NCBI GenBank assembly: GCA_964035575.1 | Contig: OZ037866.1 | Coordinates: forward strand, 1,178,001 to 1,242,000 | Direction of reading: 5' to 3' | DNA from: Rhynchopus sp. YZ270_cl-10 | Taxonomy: Eukaryota; Euglenozoa; Diplonemea; Diplonemida; Diplonemidae | DNA: 64,000 nucleotides | In this document: positions 1-10,828 of the stretch, piece after piece | Layout: the number at the start of each line of letters is the position of its first letter | Position numbering within the stretch: position 1 is the first letter of the stretch | The notes under the pieces: model-generated | Database searches by the model: none | What the model was told of the DNA's origin: nothing | What the model saw: only the letters and a program-made list of their open reading frames with translations | Made by a program: the position numbers and the translations under genes

Positions 1-438
1 AAGTCGTCCATTAAGGATTCAATATTTCCCGGAGGTCTGACTTCGCATACTGCCATCCAATGCCATCGCTTTGGGAGAGTGACTTGCCTTGCGTCATCGG
101 ATGACTCCAGGGCTTGCGCAAACTTTAAGGTTTCGGGACCGCTTGTGAAAAATAGGGCTCTGGTGCATGTTGAGGAAGAGGGGAGCCGGTCATCTCCGGA
201 AGCGGTGTTGCTTTGTGAAGCCTCGTATGCTTCCCCCGCTGACCAGCTGTGAAACTACCTCAATCGCGTGGTTCGTGATCGCTGTGATTGCTCCTTCGTG
301 TCTGAGGAGTATTGGAGCACCCTCCGCTTGATGGCAGACGGCCTGACGCAGACGCTTGGGGATCACACACCCTCGGTGCTACAGGATCTTGAGGGTTTGG
401 CGCACTGTTGGCTGCGTGCTCGGTGGATCACAAGAAGA
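1..438 (+). pseudogene. Unidentified coding remnant, cut by the window edge
   Basis: Frame 1 is open from the first base to a TGA at 250-252 and then open again in the same frame to about 438. Base composition and codon use look like coding DNA (no homopolymer runs, GC-rich third positions), unlike the AT-rich repeats after 757. I recognise no domain. The part after the stop reads as a helical segment with many Leu, Arg and Trp residues. A single in-frame stop suggests a decayed gene or an element reaching into the window from the left. The stretch 440-756 is similar in composition but has no convincing frame. Confidence 0.3.
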
Positions 439-1330
439 GGTTGAAGCTTGTACACACCAGCACCGGCACGAGTCAAGTCACAAGGAGCTTAGGAGAACTG
501 ACGTGCGGTGGGGAAGGTTCCCTCCGACCGTCCGGACTTGGCGGTCTGCACCCCCATCCTCGTCAAGAATTGGCCAGAGCACATGGCAACCAGAGCAGTG
601 ACCGGTCCGACGGTCGCACGTGAGCGTCGCTCCTCCGGAAGCTGGTAGTGGCCCAAGTCCACACGGACTAGAAGCCGCCGATGAGCAGGAAACTGCAGGA
701 GCGCATGCCACAAGGGCTAACGAAACCATGGTAATGGGCCTATGTGGGGTTACAGGCGTGTATATGGTGTAACCACAGATGCTCAAAACACCCGATTTTT
801 ACGTTTTTTTGCATTTTTCGGTGCCCCAAGACCCACCCCAGGGGTCTAAAAAATTTTCGGAAAAAAAAATTTTTTTCCAGATTTTGCTAAGGTAAAATGT
901 GACTGTGAAAACGATCCTCAAAATAGAGGATCCTCAAAATTCCCGTTTTTCCCTTTTTTCCCCTTTCCCCTTAGTCATTTTTCCCGTTGCCTTGTCGAAA
1001 AAAAAAATTTTGGGTCAAAAAAAAAAAGTGAAAATTTTTCACAAATTTCGATCCTCCGACCACCCACAGGTGACGAAAACTCGGTTTTCGTGAAAAAAAA
1101 AATTTTTTTTTTTGGGTCAAACAGCGCCTTGCCTATAGTATAGCCTTGTACAGAGACGTGTATATGGTGTAACCACAGATGCTCAAAACACCCGATTTTT
1201 GCATTTTTTTGCATTTTTCGGTGCCCCAGACCCACCCCATAGGGCCAAAAATTTTTCGAAAAAAAAATTTTTTTTTTCAGATTTTGCTAAGGTAAAATGT
1301 GACTGTGAAAAATGATCCTCAAAATAGGGG

Positions 1331-4300
1331 TGGAGCCACACGGCCACCAGGTACAACGAGTTGGTGGACGCCGATGCCCGTGTGGACACTGAAGAGCTTC
1401 CCCAGCAGATCCTCAAGCAGCGAGACCTCTCTGCCTCGATCATCGTGCGTCAGGTGGCCAATCTGCGTGATGAAGGTGACGTGCAAGACCGTGCCCGACT
1501 GAACTCGCTCCTGCTGCCCTTGGCCGGGGCGTGGATTACGGCATTACCCCTCCCGGAGAATGTCATCAACCCCGAGGAGTTTCGAGCCGTGGTCCGCCTC
1601 AGACTGGGTCTTGTGGTGCACAGGGACAAATCACGATGCGAGCAATGTGGCCAGCCCATGGATGAATTCGGGGTACACGCCCTCAACTGCAAGCACGGGG
1701 GTTGCACGATTCGCAGACACAACCGGGTTCGAGATCTGGTGGGAATGTTGGGATCGAAGGCAGGCCTCGCTCCGGCCCTGGAACCAAAGCACATCGTCCT
1801 CGGAGGCACCAAACCGGCGGACATTTTCTTCTCCATCGGTATCGGTGACGGCAGGCCTAGAGCGGTGGACTGCACGATCTGGAACCCTCTCGCCGCTTCT
1901 CATGTTCAGGAGGCGGCCCGAGCAGTGGGGCACGCAGCGGTCAAAGCTCAGTCGAAGAAACGGGGTAAACATGGTGACGCTTGCAGGAAGGCCCACATTT
2001 CCTTCTCAGCCTTTGCAGCCGAGGTCTTTGGGGGGCTAGGACCGGAGGCGGCTACACTGTGGCGACATTTGAACAAGATGGCGGCGGAGCGCGCGGATGG
2101 AGACAAGGTTCTGGCCTCGGTCAAGTGGAACGAACGCCTGGCTGTGGGTCTCCAACGGGAGGTGGGTGCCACGTTGCTGAAGAGGGGCGCTCTGTGCTTC
2201 AGCCTCGGGAACTCACGGGAGGCTTTGCCGGAAAAACTTGTTCCCCTCTCAAAAGACTACTACGCCCCGCCTGACACCCCCGATGACCGGTTCCCTTCCT
2301 ACGTGGATGATCACCTGTACCGCTTAGCTGAAAACGATTGCGAAATCGTCGAGGAGCCCGCAGCCCCTGATCCCCCTTACGATGTTGATGAGGCCACAGT
2401 AGCAATGGAGGTGTGGTTACAGCGGCAGGCTGGCAAAGAGACCACCCACCAGTCTTCTCTAGAAGTGTCTCACGCTCCCTGTGATGACCCTGCAGCGGCC
2501 TTCCAGGCACAGAGTGCGTGCAACCCTCCTCCTGCTCTTGCGACGCAGCTGTCTGCCCTTGGATGCTCCGTCCCCGGGGACTTCCGCTACACTGTGGGTG
2601 ACTGCTGCTTTGACGCTGTGGCGTACCAGTGCGAGAGGGACGCGGGGTCCTTGAGACTGTCTGCGATTGCACAGGTAGTCCAAGATGAGGACTTAGCGGC
2701 GCGTGCAGAGCCAAATGTCGCAGTATGGGCGAGTCGGATGCGCATCGCTGGGAGTCCGTGCCCGGACACCTGGGCTGACATGGTGACGGTTAACAGTCTT
2801 GCACGCGTTCTGCATTCGGTTGTGGTGGTGTTCGTCGGTGGGCAACGGCCCACGGTCTTCACCCCCTCAGGCACTGTGGGCTACCGTAACGTGCTTGCGC
2901 TGGCCCACGACGGTCACGTAGCGGGCCACTTCACACCGGTCACCATCCCCGAGAAGCTGACGCAGTACCTCCTGATGCAAGAGCCGAACCCGTGCCTGCC
3001 GTCGCTCACATGTGTGTCTCGCGAGGCTCTGCTGGAATATCCTAAGGACGAAACGAGGGCGGATTTCGGGAGATGCGAGGTGTGCTTGGCTGCTGTTCTT
3101 GGCGGTGAACGTCACTGGCAGTGCCGGGAGTGCGCGGGGTGGGCGTGCCTGTCGTGTCTTCCCCTAGGTTCAACTTGCCCTCGTGCCCCACCGGTCGCCA
3201 GCAACCCGCGTTCTGTGAAGAAAACTGAGCGCACGGTGACGACGGACCCCAAGAGCAACAGCCTGGTGAAGGATCAGAAACAAGTCCGTGTGGCTAAGTG
3301 TACGGAGGCTGCGAAGGCGAGGAGGGCGCAGCTACACGAAACCATGAGACAGGCACCATCGGACGTCACGGGACAGGAGAGCGGCTACTCAACCACACAA
3401 TCAGCCCTCCCTGCCTCCTCCGCGCCCTCAGTGCCCCACGTCGCGCACGCTGTTCCCCAGCCTAACGCCTCGCAGACGCACACTGCTTCAGACGCGCCTC
3501 AGCAACATCAGGCACCTACGGCGAGTGGCTACCCCAACACCAGTTCAGCCCTCCCGTGCCCGCGCAATGTGATTTTCTGGAACGACTTGGCGCCCTGCCC
3601 TGGGTACAACAGGCCGATCCCAGCGACCCCGGAGGAGTGGCGGGTTTTATTCTACCCCGCTACCGCTCACGCCGATCCCGAGGGCGCGTCTATGTCAGCT
3701 GCTGACGCTCTAGTGTGCTTCACTCGTTGGTGGGAGGCAATGAAGCCGAGTTTGAGTGTGGGGGACCAGCAGTGGGCTTCGATGCTTGGCGGCCGGCTCC
3801 GTAACCTTGCGAAGTCCGAAGCAGAGAGTGGCTACTCAAACACAACACCAGCCCTCCCTACTTCTTGTGCGCCCCACGTAGAGCAGACCCCTGTCCAACC
3901 TGGCACCTCGTCGCAGACACTTGCTGGATCGGTCGCGTCTCAGCAGCATCAGGCACATACGGAGAGTGGCTATTCTAATACCCACTCAGCCCTCCCCGTA
4001 CCCGCGTCTGTTATGGCAGCTCCCTCAACCTCCAACACGAGTGAGCAGCCCCGCGCTGTTCCGCCAGCCGCTTCATCGCAGGCGCAGCCTACTAGGACAC
4101 ATACGGGGAGTGGCTATTCAAACACCACCCCAGCCCTCCCCGTATACACGTCCTCTGAGGTAGCTCACTCCCGCGTTGACACGAGTGAGCAGCCACACGT
4201 CGCCTCGCAAGACAGTGCGTACTCCGCGGACCTCCTCGACAGGTCCCAACCCGCAGTTCCTTTGCCAGGCGCAACATCGGTCCCCAGCACAGACACATCA

Positions 4301-4618
4301 TCGGAGAGTGGCTCCCAATCCGCACCACCAGCCCTCCCGAACTCTGTGCCGGTATGGAATGACATAGCGCCCTGCCCCGGGTTTGACTTGCCTACTCCAG
4401 AGACGGCCGAAGAGTGGGAGAGATTGTTCTATCCCAATACCACTCACTTCAGCTCCCAAGGTGGGTACGGACTGACGGCAGCGGAGGCTTTCGAGTACTG
4501 TGGGCGGTGGAGGTCTGCAGTGAAGCCGATGTTGAGCCCGAGGGAGCTGAAGAAGTCGGCGGAGCTGTGCAATCGCCTGCGGAGTCTTGTGCAGACGCGT
4601 CGTCGGACCGCCTCATAG
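1331..4618 (+). CDS. LINE polyprotein C-terminal part: zinc knuckle, endonuclease-like domain, OTU-like protease
   Basis: The frame is open for 1095 codons with no start of its own (partial 5'). Residues ~70-130 carry the Arg-rich segment and Cys/His knuckle (CEQCGQPMDEFGVHALNCKH) that follow the RT thumb in this element class. Residues ~150-290 have KPADIFF, then Asp-Cys about 14 residues later, then an alanine-rich helix and AAEVFGGLGPEA, matching the PD-(D/E)XK-like endonuclease tail of RLE-type LINEs. Residues ~415-545 look like an OTU cysteine protease: GDCCFDAVAYQ around the nucleophile Cys, a WADMVTVNSLARVL block, and GHFTPV with the catalytic His. A Cys/His-rich treble-clef-like finger follows (~575-615). 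The rest is low complexity with six SGYSNT...ALP-type linkers and two copies of a ~75-residue domain starting NDLAPCPG / NDIAPCPG. The domain calls are by motif only. Confidence 0.7.
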   Translation, partial: WSHTATRYNELVDADARVDTEELPQQILKQRDLSASIIVRQVANLRDEGDVQDRARLNSLLLPLAGAWITALPLPENVINPEEFRAVVRLRLGLVVHRDKSRCEQCGQPMDEFGVHALNCKHGGCTIRRHNRVRDLVGMLGSKAGLAPALEPKHIVLGGTKPADIFFSIGIGDGRPRAVDCTIWNPLAASHVQEAARAVGHAAVKAQSKKRGKHGDACRKAHISFSAFAAEVFGGLGPEAATLWRHLNKMAAERADGDKVLASVKWNERLAVGLQREVGATLLKRGALCFSLGNSREALPEKLVPLSKDYYAPPDTPDDRFPSYVDDHLYRLAENDCEIVEEPAAPDPPYDVDEATVAMEVWLQRQAGKETTHQSSLEVSHAPCDDPAAAFQAQSACNPPPALATQLSALGCSVPGDFRYTVGDCCFDAVAYQCERDAGSLRLSAIAQVVQDEDLAARAEPNVAVWASRMRIAGSPCPDTWADMVTVNSLARVLHSVVVVFVGGQRPTVFTPSGTVGYRNVLALAHDGHVAGHFTPVTIPEKLTQYLLMQEPNPCLPSLTCVSREALLEYPKDETRADFGRCEVCLAAVLGGERHWQCRECAGWACLSCLPLGSTCPRAPPVASNPRSVKKTERTVTTDPKSNSLVKDQKQVRVAKCTEAAKARRAQLHETMRQAPSDVTGQESGYSTTQSALPASSAPSVPHVAHAVPQPNASQTHTASDAPQQHQAPTASGYPNTSSALPCPRNVIFWNDLAPCPGYNRPIPATPEEWRVLFYPATAHADPEGASMSAADALVCFTRWWEAMKPSLSVGDQQWASMLGGRLRNLAKSEAESGYSNTTPALPTSCAPHVEQTPVQPGTSSQTLAGSVASQQHQAHTESGYSNTHSALPVPASVMAAPSTSNTSEQPRAVPPAASSQAQPTRTHTGSGYSNTTPALPVYTSSEVAHSRVDTSEQPHVASQDSAYSADLLDRSQPAVPLPGATSVPSTDTSSESGSQSAPPALPNSVPVWNDIAPCPGFDLPTPETAEEWERLFYPNTTHFSSQGGYGLTAAEAFEYCGRWRSAVKPMLSPRELKKSAELCNRLRSLVQTRRRTAS

Positions 4619-4936
4619 ACACTAGAGTCACCATTTTTCCACTTTTCACTTTTCGTTTCCCTCCCTCCCCCCCCCTTTTATAGACTAGAGTGTACAGCCA
4701 GGCCTGGCTAGACGGCGTTAACAGCTTTGAGCCAAGGAGGTTCATCGTGTCGTCAGCCACGCCCCTAATCCAACAAAAGACTACAAATAAAAACAAACTA
4801 GCAAGAGGCCGCCCCGTACCCCCTCCAGGCAAATAAAAAAGTAAAAGAATGCCCTTCCTCAGTCCGGAAGTATCACCTCAACCGGTCACCTGCCGTAAAA
4901 GAGAGAGAGGTTACAGATATTTAAAAAAAACGTAAA
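1331..4936 (+). mobile_element. 5'-truncated non-LTR retrotransposon (LINE) with OTU domain
   Basis: The insert is bracketed by the direct repeat AAAATAGGGG at 1321-1330 and 4937-4946, a target-site duplication. It lies inside the second unit of the 400-bp repeat, whose intact copies show the empty site. The left end starts inside the open frame, so the reverse-transcriptase core is missing: classic 5' truncation by target-primed reverse transcription. The right end has a 3' UTR of about 300 bp after the stop at 4618 and an A-rich tail (about 4921-4940). The retained part encodes the post-RT region with a zinc knuckle, a restriction-like endonuclease-like domain and further C-terminal domains. 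Confidence 0.75.
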
Positions 4937-6296
4937 AAAATAGGGGATCCTCCAAATTCCCGTTTTTCCCTTTTTTCCCTTTTCCCCTTAGTCATTTTTC
5001 CCGTTGCCTTGTCGAAAAAAAATTTTTTGGGTCGAAAAAAAAAAATGAAAATTTTTCCCAAATTTCGATCCTACGACCACCCACAGGTGACGAAAACTCG
5101 ATTTTTTTGAAAAAAAAAAATTTTTTTTTTGGTCAAACACGGCCTTGCCTAGCCACTTTTGGGTATAGTATAGGCTTGTTCAGAGACGTGTATATGGTGT
5201 AACCACAGATGCTCAAAACACCCGATTTTTGCGTTTTTTGGCATTTTTCGGTGCCCCAAGACCCACCCCAGGGGGCCAAAAAATTTTCGAAAAAAAAAAT
5301 TTTTTTTTCACCTGAAAATTGCCTTGTCAAAAAAAAAAATTTTTTTTTTTTGGAAAAAAAAATGGCAAAGACAAAGGGAAAAACGGGAGAAAAGGGAAAA
5401 ACGGGAAATTTGAACACCCTCCCTTGAAATGAGTTATTTTAGGTTTTCAAAAAAACAAACAAAAGGTTGGAAGTTGCTAAGAGAAAAAAAAGGAGTGTGC
5501 TGCCTCTTGCGGTTTGTCTATAAACAAAAATTTTTCTTTTTCTTTTTTTCAGATCTGCGGGAGGGCACATTCCTCGTGCGTATTTCCCCCCCCCCCTTTT
5601 TGGTCAGTCTTGTCTTTGTTGCTATGTAATTGCATTGTATTCAATTATTGAGCCCCTTTTTGTTAGTGCTGACGTGTTTGCACTTTCAACTTTTCTTTTG
5701 TTCATGTGGTCAGCACAGTACTTTTGTACGAGGAGACAACGTTGGACAAGATCCATCCTGTAGTAAAAAGCGTGGAGCTCACACGAGAAAAAAGAAAGCG
5801 AGGTGTCTCCACGTTGTAAATTGTTCAAAAAAAAAATACATGTCTTATTCTTTTGCACCTACACTGCTCCCACGAACACATGCCACCATTCAGACACTAT
5901 CTGTCCATTTGTCCTCTGCCTACATCGTGTTACACCATCCCTCTCTGTTGTACAGATCCACCTACAGTTTGTTTTTTTGGGTGGAATTTTTTTTTTGTTT
6001 TTTGTGGCGCTCCTGCATTGATTGGGTGATCTATGAACGGGGAGAGATTTTTTCACTAGCTCTCAGTAAGATTTCACAAGCTTTCACAGCCTGTTACGTG
6101 TCTCACGGAGACGATCCTAGATCACCCAATTGATTGGCTACAACTTGAGGCTGATGTTCACCCCGACCTTCCTTTGCTCATATGCTCGAAAGGCAGATGC
6201 CCCGTACCTTATCCTGCAAGCAAATGGGGTGACGACATCTTCCCGAACAACCGTTTTTGTGAACTGCCTATCTTCAAACCCAACGCGACACGCGAT

Positions 6297-6355
6297 AGTA
6301 TGTGCACAGTGTGAGAGAGACACACTCATCTTTCAAGTATTTCTTTTGTTTCCCA
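6297..6355 (+). repeat. Short interspersed repeat tail (hairpin plus CTTTCAAG...TTTCTTTTG)
   Basis: This is one of about ten copies in the window of a motif with an imperfect GTGTGC/GCACAT-type hairpin around a CGAGA-like loop, then CATCTTTCAAGTTTTCTTTTG or close variants. Other clear copies: 8571-8624, 9183-9235, 32646-32700, 33003-33055, 39327-39356; weaker ones at 11643, 31930, 35430 and 36585. The layout matches the tail of the LINE copies at 25.8, 32.4, 39.5 and 62.8 kb, so these are best read as SINE-like tails. Confidence 0.45.
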
Positions 6356-8000
6356 GGCTGATTGATGTGGGCCTGGCATGCCCATTTTTTTTTTTAGTAA
6401 ACACGTAGTATTTGACAAAATGCTCGAGACCCTCGTGAAAAGTCGCGCGTTCGGCGTATCCACCTCCCCGCTTGCTTTCCCCCTCTCTTTTCCCCCCTGT
6501 GCTCCACAACATTTTCTGTACTTCAGGAAAAACACATTGTTGTGGAAGCGAACAACAAACAACCAAAATTTTTCCTCTTCCCCTTTTTATCCTTTTGAGC
6601 AACAAGCAAAGAGTAACGAGTCTCTCGAGCATTTTTTCAATTTTTACCACCGATTTAAACCGATCACCACCGACCAAGCCCAGCGTCAATCAGCCTATTT
6701 CCGTTTGTTTTTTTTTTCTTTTGACGCAAGCTTTCTTTTGTTTTTCTGTAATGTTTCACAGACCCCTGAGAGAGACCTTTCCCTTGCGTGAGGAATAATT
6801 GAGAGTACCCTGTGGATGTGTCCCTATTCGTCTCAAAGAGTTGTTTCTTGCACAAAACTTACAAAACTTACAAAAAAAACGACGAAATCTGTATAGTTTG
6901 CCGACCCGCGCTGCTAAGACCAGCGAGAGAAGCGTTGTGCTGTTCGGACTGATTTCGTTTTCTTTTTAATTCTCTCTCCTTTCCAAAGATTATCGTGTGT
7001 TTGGAGTGACAAAAGTGGGCATTTCCTCAGAGCACACCACCTTGCCCACGAAATTGTTACAGTTGGACAAGTAATATTGGCGACCAAAAAAAGTCGCCAA
7101 TTGCAAGAAAACCCCCTAAATCTGTCAATATTTTTTGTGAGGAGAAAACCAAAACGGTAATGAAGCTTGCGAAAATGCTAGTGGAGGTTTTTTCGTAATG
7201 TTTTATATCCCCCCCCCCTTACCACACACTTCGCAGAAAAAACTCTTTTTTCGTTCGCGAGTTGTTTTGCGTCTTCCGCAGTTTAAACTTTTTTTTCCCG
7301 GTATCACTTGTGATACAGTTTTCATGGATAGACCTGAAAAGGGGCAGCGGACAGGTGGTTCCGTGTCTTGTTTTTCCACAGAACCGACACGTGTGGCGTG
7401 TCTCCCAAACAACAAAAAAGCAAATGAATAAAAAAGGTTGAAAGGAAAAAGGAAGAACAAAACAGTGTGGTTTACAACAGGGACTATAAAATGGTCGTCA
7501 AGTTTCTTGTCCAACTGTATGTGTGTGTGTGTTTGATAACTAAGAATAAGGGGTAATTCTTGCAGAATATGGCCCCAATGTGTATGTGTATGTCTTGACT
7601 GGTGTGTGTTACGCTTTGGAGCTATGTGTTCTTACCCTACCCTCGTTACCCAATGCGTTCTAAGATAGTGCAGAACGATCTGGGTTGAGGGGATGTGTGT
7701 AAAGAAAAATCAGTTGCTCTGAAAACAAACAAACCCGGTCAAAGGTGGGTGGGTATTCACCTGGCCCCTCTTAACTTTCAAAGGGGGATGATCAAGTGGC
7801 CATCCAAAATGTTCTTACCTTATCCCAAAAGGGTGTAACGGCATTTCCAGATTTGTTCTGGATATATTTCATAAGGTGCCTGCGTCCGATTGGTATGGGT
7901 GAGGTTTTGTTTTTTTTTCTTTTTTCAATTTATTTCATTCAAATTTCCCCCCTGTTGCCGAAGGGTGACCTCTCATTTTATTTAACATCCAAAAAAAAAA

Positions 8001-8068
8001 GTGGAGATTGCACAAACTGTGGCAACACAACCGAGGCAACCACACTACCTCCAACAATTTATCAAAAA
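8001..8068 (+). repeat. Dispersed 60-bp repeat (partner at 46221-46278)
   Basis: Both copies run from a GAGATT block through CACAACTGTGGCAACACAAC-like sequence to CAACAATTTATCAAAAA in the same orientation. One lies in the T-rich spacer and the other just upstream of the first ankyrin gene. Function unknown; likely a fragment of a mobile element. Confidence 0.55.
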
Positions 8069-10137
8069 ATATAACAATCCAGTTTTAGGATAAGGACCTC
8101 CACACATCGGAAGTGCTTATCTCGTGTTTCGCAGGCGGACAAAATTTTTTTTTTGGTCTTTATGTCTTCTTATGTTATGATGGAAAATAAATGGTCCTGG
8201 GGAAAGGCCCTCCAGCAAAAGGCGGCGTACCCATGTACTTACATCCATATTTTGTGCTTGATGCAGTCAAGAAGAGAAAAAAGGCTCTTTTTTTTTTTTT
8301 TTTTGTGTTGTCGAAGGAAACAATAAATTATTTTCCCATCTTTCACTCAACCACAGTTTTGCTGTTTTTTAAGGTACACTGTCATCGAGAGGGCTTTGTA
8401 TTTTCAAGTCAATTTTTGTTTTTGTTTTTTTTTTCCCAACTGCAAACACTCCGGGGGTTCCGTAACCCGCGGAGTGTCAGTGCCTGCGTCCCAAAGGCGT
8501 TTGCACTATCAACTTTACTTTTTTCAAGGGTTGCATTGCGTGACTATGGTTAACGTGCCACCTTTTCAAAGATGTGTGTGCACCGAGGTGCATATTTCCA
8601 TCTTTCAAGTTTTCTTTTCAATTTTTCCGTGCATAAAAAAATGGCCCAAATACATACCAGACCAAATTTGGACTTTTTTGGGTAAAACTGGACCTTTTTT
8701 TTTCTGGACCAGAAAAAAAAGTTTTTTTCGCGCGATATTTTTTTTTGTTACAGCATCACCTGTTCACCTCTGATTTCCTCTCAGTTTTGTCGTCCTTTAA
8801 GTTCTAACAGATTCGGTGTGCCCACCTGGGCACATCTTATCAAAGCATTCTTTTGTTTTTGTACCCTTTGTTTTCCCCTGCATCCTGATATAACCAAACC
8901 AAACTCCTTCAGTGGAAGTGTGTACGAAAATAATGAACGACGTAACTTCAAAAGCTTCTACCCATGTGGCGGCCGCTTTTGTTATTTGTTGTTATGTAAG
9001 TACCAATCCAAGTTAGTAATATAACAGCCTTGACTGATGCTGTATTAACATGCGATTGTCCCTTTTTATATTTTTGTTACAAATACTAAATATCAGGCAG
9101 CCCATTTGTTTAACAACCGTCGTGGTGATGAAGAGACAGCGCATCGTATTCAAGCCCAGCTGTTCCAGCGCGATAACGTGGTAAAGATGTGTGTACGAGA
9201 AGCACATTTATCTTTCAAGTTTTCTTTTGTTTTTTGGATTCAAGCCATCTTACTGCACACGGGAGAGCGGCCACATCCAGCGGGTGAGATGTGCTGCCTG
9301 TTAATGACTTCTCAAGATGACGGTGGCCCCAAGGGAAGACACCCTTCTTCAGAAGCCAGGTAGAAAATGCTGCCCCCCGACCCCCACCCCTACCCCTATG
9401 CAAACCCGCAAACCCTGCACCCCCCCTCTATACTGTCCGCGTATATCCCCCTCCCCACACGTCAGATCTGATCTCACTCACGCTCGCTTCCAAAGCGATG
9501 GCATTGGATGAGCGTTTGCGAACTGAGCCATGATTGCCCTTAGGCTCCCGCGGTAACACGTGTAAAATCATATTAGTTTTTTTTTGGCCGTTAAAAAAGG
9601 CTGGGGTATAAAGAGGTCACGTGATTCGCCTAGCGGTTGTGAACCGCCTCCGTTCTCTTACGGTACGAACCGCTCACGTCCCACCCTTTGCATGAGCGCG
9701 ACTGAGATGCGTTTTAGCACGATTCGGCCACTCTTTTTTGTTTCCTTTTTGTAATATGATGCGAAGCTAATATGGACAGTGTTGAGCGTCGTATTCACAC
9801 CTTTTTCTCTACCTACTGTTATTTGGTTAGTTTTTGTTTTCTGCCTCTGTTTTCTTGTAGTGGAATTGTTGTGTTGCCTACCCGAGGATTGCCCCCTCGT
9901 TTTTTAATATTTTTTTAAAATGCGTCTTTCTCTTTTCCATTTTTTTTCCTCCTCATTTGTATGTGAAGTATACAGGAGTAGGGTTTACGGGCATGTTAGC
10001 TTAGCCTTATTCACCGAACATAATTCTGCCCGAACGTTATATTTTTGCACATAGTTTTACTGTTGCACTATTGTTTTTTTCTTTTGTCACCTCATGAAAT
10101 GAAGGAGGAAATAGAAACAAAGCATTTTGAACACACT

Positions 10138-10160
10138 CGCGGTTCTAGGGACGAACCGCG
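10138..10160. other. Perfect hairpin CGCGGTTC/GAACCGCG
   Basis: An 8-bp perfect stem with a 7-nt loop lies in AT-rich DNA. A related CGAACCGC-rich stretch is at 9640-9690. It could be a fragment of a structured RNA or of an inverted-repeat element; no function can be assigned. Confidence 0.35.
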
Positions 10161-10350
10161 CTGCAGAGCCACTCCTCACCAAACAGGTCGAGGTGTGTGC
10201 GTTTCACCACTCTTTGGCCTTAAAAGGGTATCCTCTTTGTATCCTCTTCGCCAGGTAGTGGGAGCGTATTGTAATAAAAATATCAACACAGAATATGCAT
10301 TACAACACTTTACGCACAAAGAAAACTTGGTTGTATTAGTGTGGACACCC

Positions 10351-10504
10351 TAGGCATATTTTTTACTCGATGCGAGTCGCATGCGAGAATCATTCTTGCT
10401 CACGTAGAATATCTTGGTCGTGCGAGAATTTTTCGTCAGACCAGACTTGTGCGAGAATGCGAGAATGCAAGAATGCGACTCGCATCGGGTGTATTGTATG
10501 CCTA
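10351..10504. mobile_element. Short inverted-repeat element, GCGAG family (copy 1)
   Basis: The ends are TAGGCATA and TATGCCTA, followed inward by CGATGCGAGTCGCATGCG and its mirror. The interior is built of GCGAGAAT/ATTCTCGC words and is related to the copy at 33418-33624 (shared TTTTTCGTCAGACCAGA core). There is no coding capacity. It looks like a MITE with extensive internal palindromes; no target duplication is clear. Confidence 0.65.
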
Positions 10505-10828
10505 CGGTGAGCATAGTACGTCTGTGCGATGCTGGAGTCGCTCCAATGCAATCATGCAGTCGTCGCTTTATTTGTTTCTAACACATTCAACAAAAAGGGC
10601 TGGCATGTTCTGCTTCACCCCTCCACCCCTCCACCCCCCTACCATTCTTTTCTGTCTCTTAAACGTTGAAATTGACCCCATCTCGGCTAATCCACAAAGC
10701 TGCTAGGTTTTGCCCCGGTCCCCCCTCCCCCTTCCATTTTTCACTCTCCTACACAGTCAACACAACGTGCGTGTGTGGTTGCCACATCGTGCTAGACCCA
10801 GAAAAAGATAAAACACACAACCATAGAA

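Larger units (their letters stand above)
757..5425. repeat. Tandem repeat array, unit about 400 bp, interrupted by a LINE
   Basis: The same start block (CGTGTATATGGTGTAACCAC) occurs at 757, 1157 and 5187. The unit runs through a block close to GGTGCCCCAAGACCCACCCC, poly-A/poly-T tracts, a GATCCTC...TTCCCGTTTTTCCC block (about 911 and 4946) and a CCACCCACAGGTGACG block (about 1058 and 5078). Copy 1 is 757-1156. Copy 2 is 1157-1330 plus 4947-5186, split by the LINE; removing the insert and one target duplication gives about 414 bp. Copy 3, from 5187, is partial, and its end carries an inverted piece of the unit (GGGAAAAACGGGA blocks at 5377-5410). No coding capacity is evident. Confidence 0.8.
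5426..10350. other. T-rich non-coding region with dispersed short repeats
   Basis: I find no convincing gene here. Open frames are short, Phe/Lys-rich and follow poly-T or poly-A runs. The region has a TG-rich tract near 7518-7535, a CA/C-rich tract near 9370-9450, a 60-bp repeat shared with 46221-46278 (8001-8068), and several copies of a short hairpin-tail motif (about 6297, 8373, 8571 and 9183). A 22-bp segment at 9491-9512 (AAAGCGATGGCATTGGATG core) reappears inverted at 51-75. Long non-coding introns of genes outside or across the region cannot be excluded. Confidence 0.5.
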
